The position numbers and the translations under genes are program-made. Shown here piece after piece: positions 24,550 to 34,868 of a stretch of DNA of 64,000 bases. This DNA comes from Pseudofabraea citricarpa. Lineage: Eukaryota; Ascomycota; Leotiomycetes; Helotiales; Dermateaceae. Numbering within the stretch: the stretch's first letter is position 1; each line of letters begins with the position of its first letter. The notes under the pieces were generated by a model. That model was not told the DNA's origin. It searched no databases and saw only the letters and a program-made list of their open reading frames with translations. The DNA lies in contig JAPWGK010000026.1 of the NCBI GenBank assembly GCA_029641185.1, positions 1-64,000 of the forward strand, in the 5' to 3' direction.

Positions 24550-27066
24550 ATGGCAAGCGTTATTGAACAAGGGCGACCCATAGCCCCCTCGATTATTCTT
24601 CAAAATTCCGAGATGGGCTCACAGAATCACAATTCGCACACGAACGCTTTACCAAATTTTGATAGCGACCCTAGAGTACAGCTGCGGACCCACGATAACA
24701 CCAAATCTAGAAAATTGTTTTCTCCCGATGCTTCGATTGTGCTGATCGGGATCCGAGGCAGTGGGAAAAGATCCCTCGGCTTTATTGCTGCAACGGCCTT
24801 GGGATGGCGCTTTATTACTGAAGACCACTACTTCGAGACGGTCACTGGCATATCCAGAGCCGCGTACTTGCAGCAGCATGGCCACGACAATTTTCGAAGA
24901 AAAGACGGCGAGGTGGTACGACTGATGCTGGAACGACACAAGACAAGATGTGTTATCGAGTGCGGATTGGGATCTTTGGTGATGGATGCTAAGGCTTACC
25001 TGAGAGAGTTTTGCAAGACGAACCCGGTTGTGCATATCAGGAGGCGGATGGATCGCATACAGCGGCTACTCAGGCTGAGCGACGACCAAGCGCAATTGAT
25101 GGAACAAAGCGATTTGGGGCATCCATTCTGTTCAAATTTTGAATACTACAATTTATACGATCAGAATTGTGAACGATACAGGGAAGACGGGGCACTTGAT
25201 CTCCGAATTCAATCTTTTCCTTTCAAGCTGAGAGCTGCGAAGGAAGATTTCTTCACGTTTATCCGCTCCATTGCCGGACCAGCCAGCCCCCCGAACAGCC
25301 TTTTACAGCATATTTCTGTCACGACTACTTCTGTGGAATTAAGAGAATACACACATGCCGTAAGGGTGCGGTTCTCTGAAATTGTTGATGGATTGGTGGA
25401 AATCCGGGAATTGGAATCTAGCGAAGATGCTATTGAGTACATCATTGATATTGTCAACGAAAGCTCGATGTCTCTCATAAGCAAGCATGTTGCGACCATT
25501 AGACGTCTGGTGGGAGTTCCTATCATGTTTTCCATCGAAGGAGACCCTAAAAACAATCGGGATACCCGTTTCGCGTTGCTGCTTCATGCCCTACGACTCG
25601 CAGTTGATTTTCTCATAGTAGATATCGACGACGAAGACTACCGATTAGCAAAACTGATTGAATCCAAGGGACCAACCAAAGTCATTGGAAATTTTGTAGA
25701 TTGGAATCCAGCTGTTGGTGCTTGGACCAGTCGAGGTCGATATGCGAAATATCAGGCAGCTGAACAGATGGGTTGTGATATGGTCCGAGTCTCACAGCCA
25801 GCTTTGTCGCCTTCGGATAATGAGGATGTTGCAGATTTTAGAAACCGAGTTAAGGCCCTCCCTGGCCTACATCTTCCGTTGATCGCATACAATAGCGGCC
25901 GAGGAGGATTTGAATCTTTGATCACGAACCATGTTCTGACCCCAGTTCGCCGCCCGCGAGCTTCTGCAAACAATGATCTCCCACAAGAAGAAATGATCAC
26001 TGCAAAAGAAGCCATGCAAGAACTGTACGCAAGAGGTGTTCTTCATCCGCTACATTTTTATCTGTTTGGGGAAGGAATTTCTCATAGTCTGGCTGCTTTG
26101 ATGCACAATGCCGCGTATGAAATCTGTGGACTGAACTTTGACTACGAGATCAGAGAAACCACGGCACTTGGTGATCTCGAAGCAGCTTCGCGTGATCCCC
26201 ATTTTGGCGGATGCAGTATCAGTCACCCGTTCAAGGTTTCAGTTTATCATAATCTTGCTGAGATGAGCCATCGCGCTCAAGCGATAGGTGCCGTCAATAC
26301 TCTACTTCCATTACGAACATCTCCAGATGGCAAGCCGGATACACTCGGGGATCAATTATCGCACCGAGGGCGAGTGGGCCCCGTGGCTGGCTGGTATGGA
26401 GACAATACAGACTGGATTGGGATGACCACTTGTGTACAGCGAAATTTGTCTCCACGCAATGTGATCCAGCCAACGAAAACAACCGGACTCGTGCTGGGTG
26501 CCGGTGGCATGGCGAGAGCAGCCGTGTATACTTTGTTGCAACTTCGTTGCCGAAGAGTTCTCATCTACAACCGATCTCCTAACAATGCACAAATTGTGGC
26601 TGATCACTTCAATTCTTGGCTAGCCAAGCAAGGAAGGCTAGAGCAGAGGGTCGATACACCACATCCCAAGCAAGAAAGACTCGAGCAGAAGGTTGAGATC
26701 TTGCAGTCAAAGCAAGAATCTTGGCCCTCTTCATACAGTTTGCCAACTATGGTTATCTCCTGTGTGCCTGCTCATAGTATTGATGGCCGTCCAAGTAGCG
26801 ACTATGAATTACCTCCACAGTGGCTCTCAAGCCCAACCGGCGGAGTGCTTTTAGACATGGCATATAAGCCTCTAAACACCCCACTCCTTCAGCAAGTCCG
26901 TCGGTTGCGTGCCGAGACTGGCCAAGCCTGGGTACCAGTAGATGGTCTTGAGATGGTGCCTGAACAAGGCATTGCACAATTTGAGCTGATGACGGGTAGG
27001 AAAGCTCCTCGAGGTCAAATGAGAGCTGCAATTAAGCGGAGGTACCAGGATTCAGAAAAGGCGTGA
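24550..27066 (+). CDS. qutR: Quinate repressor protein, QutR/QA-1S type (AROM-derived)
   Basis: A single frame of 838 residues. QUTR/QA-1S repressors are homologous to the last three domains of the pentafunctional AROM protein, and this order is seen: a shikimate-kinase-like domain with P-loop GIRGSGKR at 67-74; a 3-dehydroquinase-like domain at about 250-480; and a shikimate-dehydrogenase-like domain from about 505 (FYLFGEGISHSLAALMHNAA, GGCSISHPFKVSVYHN, GDNTDWIG, and a dinucleotide loop GAGGMARAA near 650). In the dehydroquinase-like part the usual catalytic His (AROM S-F-H-D) is Val383 and the Schiff-base Lys (D-I-V-K) is Arg413, so catalysis should be lost, as expected of a repressor that senses pathway metabolites. 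It binds and inactivates the activator in known systems. An imperfect 14-residue repeat (K-Q-x-R-L-E-Q) is present near 697-730. It is slightly shorter at the N-terminus than known homologues (about 918-929), so an upstream start or exon cannot be excluded. Confidence 0.88.
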   Translation: MASVIEQGRPIAPSIILQNSEMGSQNHNSHTNALPNFDSDPRVQLRTHDNTKSRKLFSPDASIVLIGIRGSGKRSLGFIAATALGWRFITEDHYFETVTGISRAAYLQQHGHDNFRRKDGEVVRLMLERHKTRCVIECGLGSLVMDAKAYLREFCKTNPVVHIRRRMDRIQRLLRLSDDQAQLMEQSDLGHPFCSNFEYYNLYDQNCERYREDGALDLRIQSFPFKLRAAKEDFFTFIRSIAGPASPPNSLLQHISVTTTSVELREYTHAVRVRFSEIVDGLVEIRELESSEDAIEYIIDIVNESSMSLISKHVATIRRLVGVPIMFSIEGDPKNNRDTRFALLLHALRLAVDFLIVDIDDEDYRLAKLIESKGPTKVIGNFVDWNPAVGAWTSRGRYAKYQAAEQMGCDMVRVSQPALSPSDNEDVADFRNRVKALPGLHLPLIAYNSGRGGFESLITNHVLTPVRRPRASANNDLPQEEMITAKEAMQELYARGVLHPLHFYLFGEGISHSLAALMHNAAYEICGLNFDYEIRETTALGDLEAASRDPHFGGCSISHPFKVSVYHNLAEMSHRAQAIGAVNTLLPLRTSPDGKPDTLGDQLSHRGRVGPVAGWYGDNTDWIGMTTCVQRNLSPRNVIQPTKTTGLVLGAGGMARAAVYTLLQLRCRRVLIYNRSPNNAQIVADHFNSWLAKQGRLEQRVDTPHPKQERLEQKVEILQSKQESWPSSYSLPTMVISCVPAHSIDGRPSSDYELPPQWLSSPTGGVLLDMAYKPLNTPLLQQVRRLRAETGQAWVPVDGLEMVPEQGIAQFELMTGRKAPRGQMRAAIKRRYQDSEKA

Positions 27067-27567
27067 ATTTGCAGGGTGATGTTTGTTTCACTGATACAGG
27101 TTAGATTCGCATACGCTGGAGTTCCTTACCCTTCGGGTGATAAAAGACGTCAAGTTGATGTCTATGATGCTTAATCTTCGACTGCAATATTTGGCTAGAT
27201 TTGGTTCAATAAAAGTACTGAGCTGAAGGGTGTAATTGGCATGATACCCATCGTCCCGCAGTCTGCTTAGTTTCAGTATCTTAGAAGATTTTCTTTGTGG
27301 CAATATCTGGGTGGATTTTACTTCGATTATACTCAAAGAACTTTATTACTATTATCCCTGTTTTAGTGCCAGCACTGTGGTCTTGGCATCATTCCAAAGG
27401 TCATCGGCGTTGCCTTTAGCCGCTAAACCATTCTTACCATTCTTACCCCGCAAGTTCCTTGATTATCACGGGATGTTGCAACATTCATCCATGATATCTC
27501 GCCATGACTTGATCTAAACTCCCACATACTTCATCTCTTTTCTTTTTCAAAGTATCATATCGCTAGC
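27067..27567. other. Intergenic region, QutR-type to SDR
   Basis: About 500 bp with no gene supported. It holds the 3' end of the repressor transcript and the promoter of the SDR at 27568; a T/C-rich run (about 27530-27550) precedes that start. Confidence 0.4.
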
Positions 27568-28470
27568 ATGGGCAAATTCCAGGACAAACTCTTAAACAAG
27601 AAGATCGTAGTTGTCGGCGGGACTTCAGGGTTAGAGCTCTGAGCTCTGATTTATAATGCACTGCTGATAATGACGCTAGAATCGGGTATGGAGCTGCACA
27701 GGCTCTGCTTGAATCCGGTGCACATGTTACTGTCGTGTCAACATCACAAGATCGAGTCAACTCTGCAGTCGACAGGTTAAAGGAGTTTAGCCAGCATGTA
27801 TCTGGGACGGTTGGCAACGTTCGTGAGGAAGATGCCTTTGTCGAAGTTCTGAAGTCATTGGTAAGCACCAAGAATCAAGTGATGTAAGCATGATCTGACA
27901 GTTTGCAGGCCCCAATTGATCATCTGATATTCTCGGGTGTCGACAAGATCATCCGCGGGAAACTCGAAGACTTGAATCTCGACGATGCTAAGCATCTATT
28001 TGGAGTCAAATTCTGGGGATCCGTGACGATCGGAAAAGCTGTGTTGAAATACGACATCATCCGTCCAGGAGGCTCATTGACCTTGACATCTGGTGTGGCA
28101 GCCCACAAACCGGGCAAAGGTGCATCGGTAGGAGGTGCGCTGAACGGCGGCGTCGTATCTCTGACATTGGGTCTGGCCAACGATCTGTCCGAGAAGAAGA
28201 TCCGCGTCAATACCGTCGTTCCGGGAATGGTGAAGACGGAACTCTGGGGCAAGATGGGCAGGAATGAAGAGCAGCAGCAGGAGGACTTTGCTAATGCCAG
28301 CAAGAGATTGCCCGTCGGCTTCGTGGCATCGCCGCAGGATATCGCTGAGGCATATGTCTTCTGTGTTCGTGCCGACTTCGCTACTGGCACTCTCTTGAAT
28401 ATTGGTATGTCAGATCACTCTAGCTTTGCTTGCTATACTGACTTTGTTAGATGGTGGACAGGCTCTCTGA
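27568..28470 (+). CDS. Short-chain dehydrogenase/reductase, atypical active site
   Basis: Four exons, 27568-27629, 27680-27860, 27909-28404 and 28451-28470, keep frame and give 252 residues. The last exon is only 20 nt and finishes the typical SDR end (TGTLLNI then DGGQAL). The cofactor loop VVGGTSGIGYGAA is at about 15-27, HLIFSGVDK replaces the usual NNAG region, and VNTVVPGMVKTELW is the standard C-terminal motif. The active-site Ser is present (LTLTSGVAAHKPG), but at the +13 and +17 positions, where Tyr and Lys are expected, the sequence has Val and Leu. So the standard S-Y-K chemistry looks absent. Some fungal SDR relatives share this, and a non-catalytic or altered role is possible. The same strand carries the CrtC-like gene 400 bp downstream. 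Confidence 0.85.
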
Positions 28471-28872
28471 TGAAAGGACAAGTGGGGCGATATATGCTCA
28501 CGACAAATCTTAGGTAGCTAGTCAAAAATGCTAAGCATTTGGAATTGAGATATCCAACCGAAGTGAGTTTGGTATGTCTTGATGCATTCTTGCTACCGTC
28601 GTACTCTAAACGAGCGAAATGTTCCAGCAAGGAGTCTAGTAATCTCTCGATAATATTGTTCTATGCAGCCCTACAAAGACACGCGTTTCTAGCGCTCTCT
28701 CAGCAGCATTTGGTTTTTGATTGTGGTTTTATAAATAGCCTTTTCTTTGTTCCATTTAGACCAGCGGCAAATACCTTGATCTAAGCCTCGACTTTTTGAA
28801 CTCACCTTCGAGGAAAGGGTTTTATTCATCAAGCTTTCCAGCTTATGTATAGCATATCTCAACGAGGTCAAG
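28471..28872. other. Intergenic region, SDR to CrtC-like gene
   Basis: About 400 bp between two plus-strand genes. No further gene is supported. It should contain the promoter of the secreted CrtC-like protein. Confidence 0.4.
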
Positions 28873-30088
28873 ATGCAGCACATCAACCTCATCTTGATCG
28901 CTCTATCATACGCAATAACAGTCCTTGCGTCACCAGCACCACTCTTCAAATCCTACTCGGGATTCCAAACGCACAGAATCCCATCAACGCCATCCACCAA
29001 GCCCAGCATCGCGCAATTCATCTCGTCAGCCCAAGGTCTCGACGCAGCCAAGCTCTCCGCCATCAACAGCAGCGCTTTCGACTGGTGGTACTTCGACTGC
29101 CTATCAGCAGATCTAAAGACTTCACTAACAGTGATCTTCTTCACATCACTCACCTCAGCATTCCCCTTCATCGACGACGTGCCAGCCACGACGGTCGTGG
29201 GCATCTACGCGACGTGGCCCAACGGGACAGTCTATACGTACGCGCTCGACGCCTCAGAAGCCACGATTACAACGCTCGGCCAGGGCTCGACTGGCGACTT
29301 CGTCGGCTCGGGCGCCTCCTGGAAGGGATCGTCGGATCTGAAGAAATACGTCGTCTCCATCAACTCGCCGCAGAACGCCATCGTGGGCAGCTTTACGCTC
29401 AGGTCTGTCGCACCCGCTCGCTATGCGTGCGGCCCCGCTAGGAGCGGTGTTCAGATGCAGGTTGGGCCGCATATTGGCTGGGCGAATGCGGTGCCGGATG
29501 CCAATGGGAAAGTGGACTTTATGATCGATGGCAGCGAGTTGAAGTTTCGGGGCGTGGCTTATCATGACAAGGTAAGAAAGACACGAAGCAGACTCCAGCC
29601 AGTCTGTCCCCAGATTAATCTCCTCTTAGAACTGGAGCGATCAGCCGTTCCAAGATAACGTCGCGAGCTGGTATTGGGGCCATGGCCGGCTGGGTGAATA
29701 CTCGCTCGTTTGGTTCTCGTTCCTCTCGCTCAACGGATCGGAATACACGGCTTCATACTTCTCTCGGGGTGACAAGATCCTCGTTGCTTCTTGCGCCCGA
29801 GATGCCATCACCGTTCGGCCCTATGGCAATCATAGCCAATACCCGCCGTCGGTATCCTCGGGCTACCCGCTGGGATTCACTATCGATGCGGATCTGGGAC
29901 GGGATCTGGGCTGGTTGAACGTCAATATCACGGCGCGGAAAATCCTCGTCGATGCTGATGGCTTGTATGTCAGGAGCGCGGGCAGTCTGGTCGGTACCGT
30001 AGGTCGGAATGGAACGCTCCTGAAGGGCGGCGTGGCGCTGTTTGAACAGTTTGTACTTGTTGATGAGGAGGGGATTTCAGTTATATAA
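28873..30088 (+). CDS. Secreted CrtC/Diels-Alderase-like (lipocalin-type) protein
   Basis: Two exons, 28873-29571 and 29630-30088, with a GTAAGA...TAG intron give 385 residues. A signal peptide is clear (HINLILIALSYAITVLAS, residues 3-20). The segment SAFDWWYFDCLSADLKTSLT at about 67-86 is the hallmark of the CrtC (hydroxyneurosporene synthase)/fungal Diels-Alderase fold, as are NVASWYWGHGRLGEYSLVWF and the later beta-rich part. Fungal members such as the decalin-forming cyclases in polyketide clusters use this fold without redox chemistry, but many relatives are uncharacterised. Here no PKS or NRPS is nearby, so a role in secondary metabolism is not shown. The GC content is higher than in neighbours. 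An alternative start is in the ORF upstream frame but lacks a signal peptide. Confidence 0.8.
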
Positions 30089-30434
30089 GAGATATCAATT
30101 AGCTTCAAATTGACAAGTTGACACATGATCGTTTCAATAAGTGCTGATTGGGATTTTCAAAAAGCGAAAATAAATATCTTGGTCGACGTCGCTTAATTCG
30201 TTGCAGGTCGCTCGCTAGCTGGAGAATTCAAAGTCAGAAGTTAGAACGTAATACTCTTAAAAGTGTTAAAGGAAATCATTGCTCGAAAGCCAGACAGTAA
30301 GATAATAAACAGGAAAGATATAATGGCCTTCAATTTCGAGATCTATGAACAGGACCAATAGCACAACGGCTGATCTAGCAATTTCCCTTCCGCATAAAGT
30401 TTTGCTCCAAACCGCGCCGAGCCGACACGATAAT
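30089..30434. other. Convergent intergenic region
   Basis: About 350 bp between the ends of the convergent CrtC-like and Zn2Cys6 genes, so mainly 3' UTR and terminators. It marks the left edge of the proposed catabolic cluster. Confidence 0.4.
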
Positions 30435-32844
30435 CTACAAAAAGTTGAAACCCAAATCAAACTCCTCGGGCGCATAATCCGACATCAACATATTCAGATC
30501 CGATCCGAAATCATTCCCTAGCATCCCAAGCGCCGCAGAGTCATCATACAAGAGACCGACGCGGTCAGAATCATTATGGCAGACCCTGGGGTCCATCTCC
30601 ACCAGGTAATCATTGAGTTCGGCATCGGTGATATTATTCGTAGACTGGAACTTCCGGGCCTGGATGACCTTGCAATTCTGCAGCATCTTCTCCAGACCCG
30701 TGGCCATCCAATGGACCAGGTGATACTTGCTACAGGCGGTGGATCGGAAGAGCGCGATGACGTTGGACGCGAGCGAGAAGACGTACTCGAGATCGACCGA
30801 CAGCTGGCTGTGGTACTTGCTGGATACCTTGAGGAGCACGACGCCCGCAAAGGCGATCATGGTGTGGAAGTAATGAGGCACCCCCAGGAGGCTATCTCGC
30901 AGATCGACATCTTGCAATATGAGCTCGAGGATAGTGATCGCTGATTTGACGGCCGTCGATGCCGCGTCTAGGAAATACACGGGGATGGCGTTGATGGGAT
31001 TCTCCGTCTTCAGACCCCGGAATACGTGGGCGCACAGGTTTAGCTTGCCGAAATGGTAGTGGAGCAGCACACCTTTGGATGGGAAATCTCCGATGAACTC
31101 GTTCCGTTCTGCTCAGGTTAGCACAGAAAGGGTGTGGAATCTGAATGTACTCACGGAGAGCTGTAGACCATTGCGCAAGCCACTTGTCAAGTTGCTGACC
31201 GAAATTGGCGATGTGTGTTGCGAATGCCTTCGGGATGGGCTCGGAAGTGTCCGTCCCAAAGAGATCTCGGATCTGGCTCATGATCAAGAGCAGAGCTACC
31301 TGACTCGATATTCGCATATCGGAATCAGTTGAGATCTGACATTCCGAGTACGCCTTCCAACCTAGAATGGTGTCTTCCTCTCTGATCATAGGGGCTCGGT
31401 TGTAGAGAATCGAGAGATGTTGGTCACAGATGTATAAGAGATACCATAACCGTGTCCGGTCGATCGCCGTCGATGCAGATGTTCGAGAGCTGGCTGATGG
31501 TGAACTTTCTTTCAGGGCGGCTATGGCTTGGTAGTAGAACTTGTGCAGAGGGAAATCAGCTGCTCGCCGCACGGCTAATCCAGAGAGCGTCCAAGATACA
31601 TCACTTAGCCAGTATGAGCCGATGCAAAGAGCACGTAGATAATCGACACTCAAATGCCTGTCAAACATGGTGTTTGCAATAAGTCTTCGAAATTCCTTGT
31701 TGCATGATTCGTAGAGCTTGTTATTGTTAGGGTCATGTAATGCTGCAACGGTGCAGATACATGCTGTGAGGATGGTTGATGAGGTACGGAGGGTCTGCAG
31801 GTCGCTGTATGTACTTCCAATGCCATACATGTAAGGGTCCAGCTTGGTGATATAAAATTGAAAGAACCTTTGGGCCTCTTGAAGTTCAATGATGCCCTTC
31901 GAGATAAAATCTCCTGCTGTCGGTTCATTTGTCGGCGGTTCGGCAGCTGCTTCTACACCAACTGCAGCCGATCTGAGAGATCTCAACCGCGTGATTTCGT
32001 AAAGAGACTCGATTGGTATCTGGGTAAGAGAATCTTCCGTAGGAGAGAGCTGCGGGGACATATCACACATATCATTGCCGAGCTCAGTGGGAGTTGATGC
32101 ATCTTCTTCGTGGCGAATTCGGTGCTGCTCTCGCACCGTTGTCGTCTCCAAAGGAGGAAGTGAAGGCCGAGAAAGAGATCGTAGAACATCATCTAGAGCT
32201 TTATGAACATGAACTAGGTCGTGGCTCACAGTATTCCTCCATCTGGTTAAAAATTTCAATGAGATGAATTTCAAGATGACAGCAACTAGAGATCTTACCG
32301 CGATTCATCATCCATATGGCTTTGCAAGCTCTTGTTTAATACACAAGAAAGATTTCTCTCCTTGCATCTTCTACAAGGCGGCCGGTCATCATCCATGAGG
32401 CATTTGATCTGGTGTAGCGGATGAGTAAGCACTTTACCATCTGGTCCCAACAAGTTTCATTTGACATACCTTTTGTTTTCGGCAAGCTGCACATGCTTTT
32501 ACTTTCCTTGTTATTCCCGTTATCAAGCCACTGACTTCAGGTTTCGTTTTTTGCACCGAAAAAGGGTCTGATTGTTCCTGGTGCAGTCTTGTATGCGATT
32601 GAGTCTGCTCGAGATCATTTCTTGTGTGCATCGAAGCTCTCCTTTGGTTAAGCACGCCGTGGTCTTGGCTCCCACCGACAGAGCTGGAAAAGGTAACAGA
32701 ACCATTGTTGCCAAAAGAGGCCCGCTTTGGACTTGGGCCCTGGGCATTGCCGTTGTGCTGCAGCGAACTTTGTAGTGACGCCTCAGCTGGGCTCGTGCTA
32801 CTCCTATTGATATCCTGAGCTTCATGCCAGGAACGCTTAGACAT
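30435..32844 (-). CDS. Zn2Cys6 transcription factor, likely cluster regulator
   Basis: Four exons, 32844-32470, 32408-32299, 32242-31155 and 31108-30435, keep frame and give about 748 residues. The zinc cluster is split by the first intron: C118-x2-C121-x6-C128-x8-C137-x2-C140-x6-C147 (ACAACRKQK joined to IKCLMDDDRPPCRRC). The second exon is only 110 nt. A fungal transcription factor middle domain follows (about 265-480), including GSYWLSDVSWTLSGLAVRRA and LWYLLYICDQHLSILYNR, the style of LEU3/acetate-regulator-like factors. It probably acts in the nucleus. It opens a run of sugar-acid-type catabolic genes (AKR, MFS transporter, BNR protein, aldolase), which suggests it is their regulator. 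The GTGAGT intron near the end carries the clear branch-like CTAAC. Confidence 0.85.
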
Positions 32845-33182
32845 ACTGCAACGGTCCGGATTGGCGAAGGTGGTTATTCACGTTGGATTCTCAGGTTACG
32901 CCGCATATCAGTCACCACATAGCGTAGAATTTTTCAAAGAGAGAGGTGAGGTCTGGAGCTCTACTGTACTGCAAAATGAAGACTCGTGACACTTCTGCGC
33001 AATGATCACCGCTATTCAAGCGTGTCAGGGCAACACAACAACACACCACACCCGAGAGTGGGGAACCCAATGAGTGCGGGGAAATGTGTTCGGAAAGCCC
33101 AATGGGGATAACGCCATTTCTCACCACGATGGACATGACTTTTCTCCTTTTCAATTCTCTCGCTATCTCTTGTCGGTGATAT
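32845..33182. other. Promoter region of the Zn2Cys6 regulator
   Basis: About 340 bp between the minus-strand regulator and the end of the minus-strand AKR. It contains a GGTCCGGAT word near 32854 and several CGG/CCG triplets, but I see no clearly repeated operator. Confidence 0.35.
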
Positions 33183-34362
33183 CTAGTAAGTGACTTGTGC
33201 AAGCTCATCATCGTGGAATATCTCCACACCCCAATTCGGTACATTGAACCTTTTCCCTTTGGTCTTTGCCAGCTCGTTGATAATTGCCATCTCCTTTGCT
33301 GTTAATTCAAACACTTCCAGGTTGGATTTGATTCTGTCGGGGTTGACACTTTTCGGAAGGACTGACCATCCTCGCTGGATTCCCCAAGAAAGCATCACGC
33401 TTGCAGGGCTCTTCCCCCTTTTCTCGCCTATTTCCACAAGCGTTGGCTCGGTGTGCATGGTTGATCCTGATCCTCCAAGTGGTCCGAATGCAGTTTGATG
33501 AATACCCAGCTCTACGCATAACTTGTTGAGTTTCTCTTGAGGCAAAAGAGGATGTAGTTCTGTTTGATTGACAGCCGGTATAATCCTCGCGGTTTTTAAG
33601 AGTCTCTGGAGATTGACAGTAGAGCAATTGCAAACCCCTATCGCCTTGACTTTCCCTGTATCAAGCAATTTTTCCATTACCTGCCATGTTTTCGTGAAAT
33701 CCCAATCCGATGAATGTTTTGTTCTATCTTCTTTGCCATATTCAGCCCCTGTATCGTAGTCGAGTGATACTGGCCAGTGCATCAAGTAGAGGTCAACATA
33801 ATCGAGTTGGAGATCTGTGAGGCTTTTGTCTAAAGCCTGTTCAACCCTTTTGTGGTCTGAGGACCATCTGCAGTCTTTCTTTAGTTTGACCCATAACAAA
33901 AGTAGACGATCGACATACAATTTCGTTGTGACGAAGATCTCAGAGCGAGGGACCGGACTCTGAGTCAACGCCCGACCAACTTCTGTTTCGTTGTAATCTC
34001 AAATACGTTAGCCTAGAATACAATAAACTGGTTGCAGCTTACATAGAGGTGCACAGTCCTATAAAATCAGTACTTTGTTTACTTTCAAATGTCGAATCTG
34101 CTTACAATGTGTCTATACCCTGCCTCAAGTGCACACAAAACGGACCTTTCAGCATCTACAAAGCCTTAGCGAGAAGCATAGAACTCTTTGGTAAAAACAG
34201 AATCCCACCTCCTGGACCAGCCTTCCAAGTTCCAAACCCCTACATAATCGTCATCAGTGATCTGTTCTCACTCGAACATACAAAAACTCAACGATCCTTA
34301 CATACGATTGCTGGAATCTCTGCCCCGGTATTTAGCTTGAAGGATTTTACTGTTTGCGACAT
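33183..34362 (-). CDS. Aldo-keto reductase (AKR1), glycerol/L-glyceraldehyde-reductase type
   Basis: Six exons, 34362-34306, 34239-34209, 34155-34106, 34058-34043, 33997-33919 and 33867-33183, restore a complete 305-residue protein. Several are tiny (31, 50 and 16 nt), so a frame-only scan sees just the last part. The N-terminus MSQTVKSFKLNTGAEIPA then GFGTW is standard AKR. The catalytic tetrad is present: Asp47 and Tyr of DCAPLYYN, Lys77 (FVTTKLW), and His108 (YLMHWPV). A PKSVNPDRIKSNL cofactor segment follows. It reduces aldehydes or ketones with NAD(P)H. The sequence style resembles Gcy1/GaaD-type reductases that turn L-glyceraldehyde into glycerol (inference from family). It lies between the regulator and the MFS transporter on the same strand, so it could remove the aldehyde product of the DHDPS-family aldolase. 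Confidence 0.87.
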
Positions 34363-34868
34363 ATTTGGATGGGACTGTTCTATCAAAAAGCAAGATACGA
34401 CAGCCTGTGCCTCCTTAATTTATGGACGCCACGTAGCTCTATCTTCGGTAAGTCCTCCTCAAGACCTAGAGTTTAACTCATCGGCGAGTAGTCCGGGGTG
34501 CTAATACTGCCGCCGAGATCCCCGCATAACTAAGTGGGTCAGGCTACTTGAGGACGCGGGGGACCTGATCGGTGTTCTTTGCCTTCGAAATTACATGAAT
34601 ATATGGGATGTTAGAAAATAGATTTACCGCGGGGAAATTAAGTTACAGCTCTACAGGATGGAGATTGTCACATGGGGGTATTATTTCAGCTTATGACGAA
34701 CAACTTCGACTTTCGCAGTGGCTATTCCTGTTTGACTTGACGAGCAAAACACATGCTTCTTGAAGAGTAAAAGAGATGTCTATGAAACGTCACGGTGCAA
34801 CTAAGTTTTGCTGGTTAATGATGATTGCCTATAATTCATGTTCTTCCTTGATATCTACATATATATTA
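34363..34868. promoter_or_regulatory. AKR1 upstream region with CGG-rich block
   Basis: About 500 bp upstream of AKR1. A GC-rich block at about 34480-34560 contains several CGG/CCG triplets. Read on the minus strand, 34510-34492 gives CAGTATTA, a 3-bp spacer, then CCCCGGA, similar to a site in the MFS-BNR promoter region (36889-36909). Confidence 0.45.
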
